A stretch of DNA of 64,000 nucleotides, taken from Amphibalanus amphitrite. Lineage: Eukaryota > Arthropoda > Thecostraca > Balanomorpha > Balanidae. The stretch spans positions 124,001 to 188,000 of the forward strand of contig NW_024882312.1 in the NCBI RefSeq assembly GCF_019059575.1. Reading direction: 5' to 3'. Made by a program: the position numbers and the translations under genes. Of this stretch, positions 56,074 through 64,000 are shown in pieces. A model generated the notes under the pieces. It ran no database searches. It was given only the letters and a program-made list of their open reading frames with translations, and had not been told where the DNA came from. How positions within the stretch are numbered: the first letter of the stretch is position 1; the number at the start of each line of letters is the position of its first letter.

Positions 56074-56755
56074 GTCGTTGCGGACGGCATAGTGCCGGCT
56101 TCTCTGACGTCACCAAGCAGTTGAGGGAGGGGAGCCCGCCGCCGCGTGCCAATGGTCCCCGCGGCGGCGGCTTGTGCCCGTAAGCTCGGGGCTCCTAAAT
56201 CGACATGGCCAGTCTCGAATTCTTCAGAAAATCAAAAAATGTAAATCAAGTAGATCAGGGTGAGAATCGCCGAGGAGGGCGGAAATGGTCACCGACACAG
56301 GACACTACTTGTACCAGAGGGAAATTTCGGGGGCAGCGCAAATGAATAATGGGAGTATGCAAGACGTGAAAGGTGTACAATGAATGAAGACGGACGACTC
56401 TTAGGTTAAGGACCAGTAGGAGTTGCGCTGAGCTCAGTCGGAATGATAAGATGAAATGACACCCGAGGGCATTAAGAATCTAAGCATTAATATGTCATTC
56501 AACCTAGCAAAGCCGATTCAATGTACCAGAATGACCAGCCTCAAATAACATAAGGAATCGACATCACCCGATGCAATATTGTATGCAAAAAAGGACTTCA
56601 GTCATCATTTTCTATCTTTACTCTTTCTTGTGTAAGGGTCCCCGGTAAGGGAGGCTAAGGGCTTTGGTATACCTTGGGCGGACGTTTGTCCCTCTGCGCC
56701 ATTTATATCATTGGAGGACGAGTGTGTTTATTTATTTTCCCACCATGTACTGATG
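56074..56755. other. No supported gene
   Basis: Mixed-composition spacer up to the TRIM element's target duplication at 56756. No frame with family features. Confidence 0.4.
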
Positions 56756-56760
56756 GGATG

Positions 56761-57308
56761 TGTTTGGGTAAAGTATTCCTTTACGTAATTGTCGCAACTG
56801 CGCCATTATCGCGAGTTTGGTAGCAGACGCCGAAATATGGTAACCGAACTCGACGCCATACTGTTTTGTACATTGTTGGTGATTCTCGGAATAGACGCCT
56901 GTCGGGAAGGACGCTGCCTGTTGGAGAGGACCGGGGGAATTACTCGGAAAACACGCCTACACGGGATCTGAATCACGAAACATGGTGCCGAAACCCGGGA
57001 CCGAACCGGGGACCTTTAGACCCGCCGAGGCGGATGGATCTGTGAGTCATTTGTCTGGGATCTCATACTTGTTTAAAGGGGGGAGATGTTTGGGTAAAGT
57101 ATTCCTTTACGTAATTGTCGCAACTGCGCCATTATCGCGAGTTTGGTAGCAGACGCCGAAATATGGTAACCGAACTCGACGCTATACTGTTTTGTACATT
57201 GTTGGTGATTCTCGGAATAGACGCCTGTCGGGAAGGACGCTGCCTGTTGGAGAGGACCGGGGGAGTTACTCGGAGAACACGCCTACACGGGATCTGAATC
57301 ACGAAACA
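56761..57308 (+). mobile_element. TRIM: miniature LTR retrotransposon, complete
   Basis: 5' LTR 56761-56982 and 3' LTR 57087-57308, each 222 bp, TGTTTGGGTAAAGTATTCCT at the left and GAATCACGAAACA at the right, with the canonical TG...CA ends. The LTRs differ at three bases. The 104-bp interior begins with TGGTGCCGAAACCCGGGA (56983-57000), a tRNA primer-binding site directly abutting the LTR, and ends with the purine tract AAAGGGGGGAGA (57075-57086) directly before the 3' LTR. GGATG flanks both sides (56756-56760, 57309-57313). No coding capacity: it would depend on proteins from another LTR element. The near-identical LTRs point to a recent insertion. Confidence 0.95.
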
Positions 57309-57313
57309 GGATG

Positions 57314-57720
57314 GTACTTGTGGATGTTCTTGGTACTGGTTGAGGGAAGTACTGATGGACCATAGGTGTCCTTCTATATTACAGGATGCTAGCGGCGATG
57401 TAATTGGCGGAGGTTTGCCGCATGGCGATTCTCGGCCAATAGCGTGTCAGGGCTGAAATGGTGTTTTTCTGGCGAACCGAGGTGGTTGGACGCTGCGTGC
57501 GGTGTTGGGAAGGGACTGTGTGCCGAACGATTTTGTATCTTTGCCAGAAGTCCTATGTAAAATGCAAGAGTATTGAAACGTTTGTGTTTTCTAACTACGG
57601 AGAGAAAAGACGAGACAAGACGGGGCTAGGACAGAACCTAAAAACAGAAGTGAGATTTGACTCAAGGACGCGTGGCAATCCTGGCGCATGAGTGAAATCA
57701 AGAGCAAGATAAAAATAAAG
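57314..57720. other. Spacer between TRIM and gag-like ORF
   Basis: No domain seen. An AATAAAG word at 57715-57721 lies just before the gag-like frame. Confidence 0.35.
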
Positions 57721-57728
57721 TTCAGGTA

Positions 57729-58079
57729 GTGAATATTGAGGATTTGGAAAATAAACCAGTAATGTTGCAATCTTACCTTAACGTAAATAACCCGAAAAGT
57801 GAAATGGAGCCATCCGGTTCGGTCTTTAAGCCCTGTGGTTATAAGGAGGGGGAAGACCCTGAGACATTTATGAGGGGATTTACAAGAGTGGCCAGGGCCA
57901 ACGGGTGGTCCGACAGTCAACAGAGAGCCATCTTGCCGGCACTCTTCGGGAAGGCCCATGAGTGGCTGGCCAGAGAGTTGGAAGAGGACGTCACCCTTAC
58001 AAGCATGGAGGAGGTGAAGGACCATGTGATGAAGCGGCTGGTAGGTACCGGCCGAGAATCGAAGGGTCTTCCTACATAG
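57729..58079 (+). CDS. Gag-like capsid ORF fragment
   Basis: 117 codons, ending at a TAG at 58077. It contains PCGYKEGEDPETFMRGFTRV, ARANGWSDSQQRAILPALFG and KAHEWLARELEED, the helical capsid pattern of retrotransposon gag proteins (E..ETF...F......GW.D.......L...L.G.A..W). No nucleic-acid-binding zinc knuckle follows. It lies 420 bp right of the TRIM. Whether it is the donor's gag, a domesticated gag or a fragment is unknown. Confidence 0.55.
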   Translation: MNIEDLENKPVMLQSYLNVNNPKSEMEPSGSVFKPCGYKEGEDPETFMRGFTRVARANGWSDSQQRAILPALFGKAHEWLARELEEDVTLTSMEEVKDHVMKRLVGTGRESKGLPT

Positions 58080-58196
58080 GTTCTGCTGGCGCTGTATTCA
58101 TGTAAGCCCAAGCCAAGCTAGTAACTTTTAGTTGTCGGAACCCTCAAGAGATGGCGGTGTTGTTTTTGGTATTTGCATGGTGCTATAACAGTCGCC

Positions 58197-60089
58197 ATGT
58201 CTCAAACATCTTCCCGGGCCCCCACCCCGGAGACAAACTCAAACCAGTCCGTTGCATCGTCAGTGACTCACGTGTCCGACTCCAGTTCGGGTCAGAGTCC
58301 ACCGAGAAAGGCTCCCCGGATGACGGTGCGTCGAGCGGATCCTCTGGCAGCGCTAAGTATGAGCGAGCCGGAGACCGGGGATTCTGATTTTGATCCCGAC
58401 AAACCAGGCCCGTCGGGACTCCCTCCTCCAGAGACCCGCGTGTCAACCGACAGCGAGTCGGAAGGCGACTATGATGGGGTGCCAAAATAGAGTTTTCCTC
58501 TGCCTTCTGACCGTACAAAGTACGACTATGTGGTGTACGATGACCATGAAGCCGACCCCAACTATTCTGATTCAGATGCGGCGCCCGAGTCCGAGTCCGA
58601 GTCAGATCAGACTACACCTCAAAAGGCACCCAGCCCGACTCCCGACACTGCGCGACACTTGACTCCCGGTGAAGCGTCCCCTCCCGCCGGCCCCAGTCCC
58701 GTCGAGGCCGGGCCAGTCAAAGACTGGGTGCTCCCGGCGGACTGGACCCTAAAACGCCGATGGCTGTGGTGCCCCAAGGCAGCAAGGGGTTTCACCAGGC
58801 ATGCTCTGTCCCAACATGTCCGAACCTGCCAGGCTTGCCCTCTAAACCTTGAGCGCAAGGCGCTCGCCGAGGTGCAAACTTGGCAGGCGCCGCTGGCCGA
58901 GGAGCAGGTCACGTGCTCATGCGAGACAGTCGTTAAACGGACCGATAAATACGGCCTACGTAAGTCCGTGCAGCGGCACGGGAAAAACGTTCGGTCGCAC
59001 CGAGGCGAGAACGTGGCGTCGATAACCGACGAGGTGCTTAACAGCGCCTTCAAAACAGTGTGCACATCAAAGTGCACCGCAGAGAGCACCGGCTTTGCGC
59101 GAGTCGTTCAGTCGGGACGCCACGTCCACGCTGCGCCACCGTCATCGGGCGCCGACTCTGGCAGCGACACGTCGTCGCGGTCACCCTCAACCGAAACGCC
59201 ACGTCGCGAGGGTGACCCCACCCCGAGCAGTGACCCCGCCCCTGCTGGTGGAGCTCGCGCCTCCACCAGCAGCGGTGCTTCGGGCGGGAGGACCAAGGCC
59301 AAGGGGTATGTGACTGCAGTGTTTGGCAGTACTTTAAGCGTTGCGTTTCTGGCGCGGTTAAAACTTTCCTGGAGTGTTTATGTTCTCGAGTGGCGTCTGC
59401 GAGCTGATGTCGGGTGTTTTGGGGACTCGTCGGGGCATTCGCTGTCTGGCATTGGATTGAAGCTGTCGTCTGCAAGAATATATAGCCGAAACGGAATACT
59501 GTTGTTAAGGACCTGTGGAAGCAAGTGGGAGGACACTACAGTGACCAAGGCCGAGCGCGTCCTGGCTAAATCAGTGTCGCGCATAGGAAAACACAGCGCC
59601 CATATGACGGCCGAGATCATGGCGGAAGGAATGCCAGAGGCAACCCGGCGTTCGTACAGATATCATCTGCGCTCACTACTTGTCAAAGCCGACCTCCTCT
59701 CCGAAACAGACGGGCTCGAGTCCTTTGACTTTCGTTACCTACTCGGGTCACCAAAAAACGTTGAAAAAGTCAGGACGGTTCTCCACGCCGTCTTTCAACG
59801 ACACAGCGCGACAGGGCACATCATGCTGAGCGCAATCAAAAACGTCCTCACGATCATCCCCCGGCGCGTATTCCTTCTCGGTGACGATTTGGCTGTCGAA
59901 TGGAACAGCCTTGTCAACATCGTCACCGAGACCCTGAAGGGCGAAGAGGTAATCGCACGCCCGCAAAAGCGCGCCGAGCGTGTAAAACGGGCGGCCGAGC
60001 GACAGTCAGAGCTGGAGGCCGACATCGGCACCAAAGGGAGGCGCGACGTTCCGCACACCGATGGATGTCCCAAATTCGAGACGCAATGA
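58197..60089 (+). CDS. Long acidic, Cys/His-rich ORF with one in-frame TAG
   Basis: ATG 58197 opens 98 codons (MSQTSSRAPTPE..., Ser/Pro/acidic) ending at TAG 58488-58490. The same frame then stays open for about 530 codons to TGA 60087-60089. Middle part: CPKAARGFTRHALSQHVRTC and CSCETVV...RHGKNVRSH, two Cys/His clusters of zinc-finger spacing. C-terminal part: ATRRSYRYHLRSLL, DFRYLLGSPKNVEKV, HSATGHIMLSAIKNVL, helical and similar in pattern to the core-binding domain of tyrosine recombinases, but no catalytic RHR-Y set follows. A possible intron, about 59306 (GGTATGTG) to 59540 (CACTACAG), would remove an odd segment. I do not recognise the protein. It could be an element ORF or a decayed host gene. 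Confidence 0.45.
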
Positions 60090-60636
60090 GGGGACCGACG
60101 AGACGCAGGCCATAGACCCAGAGAGCATAGCTCCCCCTGTTTTGGCAGGTTCTATTTATCACCGCCGGGATTATGCAAGGGCAGCGGACCCAAGTGTATT
60201 CGCAGAACAGCTTCCGGGTCGGCGGAGGGGCGTTCGTGGAAGGAAGCATTCTTGGTCTATCAGTAACGGCGGCGAGAACCATGCCGCTTTGGTTATTTGG
60301 TATCTATGGTTGCTCAAGCCGCACGACTTTGGAGGGTCGTAAGGCGCACCGTGTAGGTGAGTGACATGTACTTTGTAGTTTGGTATTTGGTAAATGGCAA
60401 ATGCTGATTATTTTATGTATGTTTTCTTTCGTTGCGTCTGTGTATTTGTTTGCTTAGTGCACGGTCATACGGTCATTTATTAAGTTTCTGTTTATTTCGT
60501 TTCCAGAAACCGCTTGCTTCACTATGTTTTGCCATATAAATTCATCTGTGGAGCTAAAGCGCGTTTACCTGCCGGTCGGCGCACCATCCAGAGGCCCTAG
60601 ACAGCGGTCGGCGGTTATAGGTTCTATGAGCTAAAC
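60090..60636. other. No supported gene
   Basis: Short frames only. ATTTGTTTGC-like AT-rich sequence from 60360 on. Confidence 0.4.
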
Positions 60637-60861
60637 ATGGCTGGCTCAGATGAGCCTCGGTCCTTTGTAGGAAGACTGCAAACACTAGCAAGAGCTGCTA
60701 CGCCAGAGCTGAGCGTGGAGGCCCAGAAGCAGTTGGTGGCCGAAAAGATCACCCGTGCCGTACCCAGCCAGTGGCGTCTGATTTATCCTGGTCGCAACCC
60801 CCGCAGCTTTATGGTGTTCAAGAAATTTCTTCCCTTTACTTGCAGGGTGGGACCAGCTTAG
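60637..60861 (+). pseudogene. Small gag-like fragment
   Basis: The frame reads PRSFVGRLQTLARAATPELS, VEAQKQLVAEKITRAVPSQW, the pattern of the C-terminal capsid helices of some retrotransposon gag proteins (RxLA..AYP.L......LV...F..GL...). It ends after 74 codons in unrelated sequence. Confidence 0.4.
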
Positions 60862-61621
60862 TCCCTATCTCTTAACCATTAGCGGTTTTTTGATGACGTC
60901 AGCAGTCATTTCAACGCCCGCCATTCCTTGAACCCGAGTTTTGCTGACCTTGAGCTCCTTTTTTTATCAACGTGAAATCCGTCGTCGGCGCTGAGAAAGC
61001 CTATTGCTTTTCATTTTAATTTGAATATTAGAAGATACCCACCACTGGAACTTGGACTGATATTATACCAAGGCCGAAGATGATCAAGCTGCCTGCTATA
61101 TCTGGAGCTTGGTGTTCAACTTCAACATGGAATAAAAACAAAATATCAAAGCAAACTGGATATGGTACTGCAAGTTAAAGTCCAAAGAAATTTGAAGAGC
61201 TGACAATTGACATTAATTCTTTTCCTGCAAGGTTTCCATATGGAGATCACAGTCACACCATGAAGAAATATTTTTGATGTTAACAGTTGAAAGGGGATTT
61301 ATCTTCCAGTTTTGACGAAAGACGCTGCTGACTGTCTTTGGAAAAGGATGTCGGCATGAGGTGCAATTGTGCTTGTGAAGTGGTTATAACTGGTCTTTTC
61401 ACAGTATTAAATTAAATGTGCCATTGCAGCCAAGTGTGTTATCATGTAAGGTAAAATCAAAACTACAATGTTGGTTTTACGAGCATTGAGAAGGCTGGTA
61501 GGTAACACCTGCCTGTGCTCGTAAATCATGCTGCCAGAGTATTCTAAATTAATTTTATCATACACTTTTGTTGTCCAGAATGGTTGCACTATTGTTTGGT
61601 ATCATATTATTCCATGTAATA
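60862..61621. other. AT-rich, no gene seen
   Basis: Nothing recognisable; composition changes sharply from the accessory region to its left. Confidence 0.45.
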
Positions 61622-61767
61622 GAGGATTCTTCATGGCTCCGAGTGGAAGATAAGGATATCTTTTCCAAGCGGGTTACTGAAAAACCGAGCGACGAAGGAG
61701 CGAGGTTTTTCTGTAACACGCGAGGAAAAGATATCCGATCTTCCACGAGTGAGCCATGAGGAATCCT
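61622..61767. mobile_element. 146-bp near-perfect palindrome (foldback/MITE-like)
   Basis: The left arm AGGATTCTTCATGGCTC...GGATATCTTTTCC...TGAAAAACC is the complement of the right arm GGTTTTTCTGTAA...GGAAAAGATATCC...GAGCCATGAGGAATCCT. The loop near 61690-61700 is short. Mismatches are few. Related words (TTATCTTTGCATCTCAGAGG) occur twice at 61960-62025. Confidence 0.8.
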
Positions 61768-63400
61768 ATATCTTTCTATGTTGAGGTTTATTCTTAATCA
61801 ATGAAATATTATATTAAAATGCATTCATCGATGTAAAATAGATTCAGAGTAGTTTGTTCTTATTTCATAAGTTTCATCCATAAACAACCATTAAAAATGT
61901 CGTTCGGTTATTGACCCATCATCACATGAACTCTTGATTTTTCGCTATGAACCCTCGAGACCTTATCTTTGCATCTCAGAGGGATGCAGATATAACAAAT
62001 TCTTATCTTTGCATCTCAGAGGAGTGCGAGATAGAAATATCCCTGCACTGTAGACCCAATGGCAAATAAACCTCAACTAGAAAGATAATATGGTAGTGTA
62101 AAGTCCGACAAACATGTTACCAGATTTGAAGCTGTTACGTTACCTAAGTACCTGTTTTTTACTGGCGTGGTGAATGTCACCTGGATTTTGTTTTGAGGTG
62201 CAGACCTAGTAACTCTGACTACATGGGTTTGAAGCTATTATCTATTCTGTTTTTACTGGCCTGGTGAATGGCGACTGATGTTGTCCATGGATGGCACTGA
62301 AACAAATTTTGAGTGTTTTGTACAGTGTTTTAATACAATGCTGAGGGCTGAAAGTTGTCTTGTTTAGAGTGGTGAAAGTTCAGGATATGCCAGCCACCAT
62401 GGTGGGTCAGAGTTAAATGTGTTGCAGTCAGTTCGGCTTCGGCAAGCACACGGATGGGCATACGCATCAAGACCTGCTCTGCCATACTTTCAGCCAATTT
62501 TACCTAGGTAAGTCTTTTCTTTTTTTCTGCCAAAAGCTATGACATTGTGAATTTCAGCACTGTGGCCTGTGTGTAGCTTTCAGGAAAGCAATTCTAAATA
62601 AAGCTCTGATAAAGTGCAAAATCAGCAATGCAGCCCTCTATTACATTTTCTACAACATCTTACTTGTTCCTTGCATGGAGAGAAAAATGCAATGTTATGA
62701 ATTCGTTTATTCACATAATTTGACAAGCATGCAGTTACCTGCTACTATCACTGCACAAAACAGAGCAGAAAACATCAGTTGATCAAACACAAGACATAAC
62801 AGAAGTTTACAACATAGGGCTGCCGAACCTGCTTCCTCCCACCGCAGTTGATGCCATTTCCTAGCCTGGCTTGATGTGAGCACTGAATAGCTGCTCTGTC
62901 TAATTACAGCTCACTACCATTCAACTTAAACTACTCTCTTTAAAGTAAGAGTGAGAGCGTTCAGTGTTCATAGCAGCTCGACAGACGACAGACAACAAAC
63001 ATCTTGACAAACCAACCAGTATTTGATTTGGCTAATGATTTATGTGCTTGTTGTATCATGGCCAAACTACTTTAACAGCAATAATCCCTGTTTCATCTTG
63101 ATCTTGCTTTTATTTCCATTTGAACTCAGATCTTGAAACAATCATCTGAAGTGATATCAGATACTGGCTTCTGTTTCTCTTGAAAGCAAGTTAAAACAAC
63201 AATGATAAACTAAGGCAGGAGATGTGAGTTGTGGCAGTAGATTTTTGATTCAACATGTCAAACTTATATTGCTTGAGACCTCTGTGACAGACAAACAAAT
63301 ATTTATAGTTTTTTGATAGTTTGGATTCTTGGCTTGATTTAGCAGATCAGCTGTGAACCTTGACTTTGAAATCACATAAATGTCATGGTACCCGAACGAA
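61768..63400. other. AT-rich, no gene seen
   Basis: Contains two copies of TTATCTTTGCATCTCAGAGG (61962 and 62003). TTTTTACTGGCGTGGTGAATG (62156) and TTTTTACTGGCCTGGTGAATG (62250) form a second duplicated pair. No coding frame with family features. Confidence 0.4.
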
Positions 63401-63404
63401 TCCT

Positions 63405-63640
63405 CGCATGACATTTCTTCGTAGCACAATTTTTCGTCCGCATTTCTTCGTCTACAAATCTTCGTCGGTGCATTTATTTGTCCCTCAATGCTTACTCTTG
63501 CATATATTTGCGTTGAAGAAGAAATGCGAGCCGATTTTCATATACCCTGGTGCGAGACAAAGTAATGCGATAGGTACGAATAAATGCCCTGACGAAGATT
63601 TGCAGACGAAGAATTGCGATACGAAGAAATGCCATAAGAA
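63405..63640. mobile_element. Foldback element with CTTCGT-rich arms
   Basis: The left arm (GCATTTCTTCGTCTACAAAT, CTTCGTCGGTGCATTTATT) pairs with the right arm (AATAAATGCCCTGACGAAG, ATTTGCAGACGAAGAATTGC). The left arm has one additional TTTCTTCGT-containing unit. Arms are imperfect, and no target duplication is apparent. Confidence 0.65.
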
Positions 63641-63769
63641 TTGTCCTGGAATCCTTTATTGGCCATCATATTGACCTTGATAAGATAAACGCATCATTCG
63701 CGCAATATTTGTCGCACTTTGATACCAAACTATTGCTTCCAAATGCCGACGTAAAGAAAACCTTTATGT

Positions 63770-63949
63770 GACGTCATAGAAACAGCGGATTTCCCAAAAA
63801 GTAAACAAAAATAAAAGTCTTATATCTCGAAAACGGGTGAATATTTTCCGGTAAAATTTGGTAGCTGTTCATTTTCGCTCTTTGTGATTCACGCTACATC
63901 ACTTTTATGCCAATTCATTAACTTTTTTGAAGGTGGGAGGGTCCCTTTA
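63770..63949. mobile_element. Right end of a TTAA-type transposon
   Basis: AAGGTGGGAGGGTCCCTTTAA (63929-63949) matches the right terminus and TTAA of the element at 14840-16434 with small changes. The adjoining AT-rich sequence (TATCTCGAAAACGGGTGAA, AAAATTTGGTAG) is of the same character. The left end was not identified. Confidence 0.5.
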
Positions 63950-64000
63950 AGTGTGGCCGCAGGGGCCACTTGGCAGCAGTGTGTCGAGCCGGTTCTACAC

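Noticed and set aside
56983..57040. tRNA-like gene in the TRIM interior
   Set aside because: The GAACCGGGGACC words look like a T-arm, but no acceptor stem or anticodon arm can be formed; the primer-binding site explains the similarity.
56789..57297. Two identical 60-codon ORFs as a duplicated small gene
   Set aside because: They are the two LTRs of the TRIM; no ATG start, and the repeat boundaries match TG...CA and PBS/PPT rather than a gene.

Overview
This window is eukaryotic, almost certainly arthropod and probably crustacean. The genes are split by GT-AG introns. Coding exons are GC-rich and carry metazoan proteins (ORC5, GID8, a DDX43-type KH/DEAD-box helicase, a secreted PAN/C-type lectin/discoidin protein). 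Degenerate TTAGG-type tracts occur, which is the ancestral arthropod telomere unit. The species cannot be fixed from the sequence alone; 'crustacean' is an inference.

The left 27 kb is a gene-bearing block. ORC5 runs on + (1011-5201, 5 coding exons, 430 aa), with an intron-borne minisatellite. GID8/TWA1 runs on - (6942-8674, 4 exons, 229 aa). After a 3.8 kb AT-rich spacer comes a DDX43-like helicase on + (12543-22891, 9 coding exons, 731 aa). Its introns hold a TTAA-flanked DNA transposon with a second one nested inside, a non-autonomous hAT element with a perfect 8-bp target duplication, and an antisense 5'-truncated LINE. A single-exon secreted multidomain lectin-like gene lies on - (24975-26468, 497 aa). 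All splice phases in the three split genes are consistent and the protein lengths fit the families.

From about 26.9 kb to 60.9 kb the window is an accessory region made mainly of broken mobile elements in several nested layers: Ty3-type gag/pol fragments, a Helitron Rep fragment, Tc1-like transposase ends, LINE remnants and an unrecognised multicopy ORF. It also holds at least four decayed ORFs with SGNH/GDSL-hydrolase motifs (GDS block, GND-like block, DxxH block). Several direct repeats of 110-570 bp join parts of this region. The cleanest element is a 548-bp terminal-repeat retrotransposon in miniature (56761-57308): 222-bp LTRs, primer-binding site, polypurine tract and a GGATG target duplication. 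Immediately to its right are a gag-like ORF and a long acidic, Cys/His-rich ORF with one in-frame TAG. The last 3 kb is AT-rich with hairpin (foldback/MITE-like) elements.

The host genes are housekeeping or germline functions without an evident shared pathway. The window's main interest is transposon biology: the SGNH ORF family, the TRIM, the intronic DNA transposons and a repeat-duplicated splice acceptor in DDX43.
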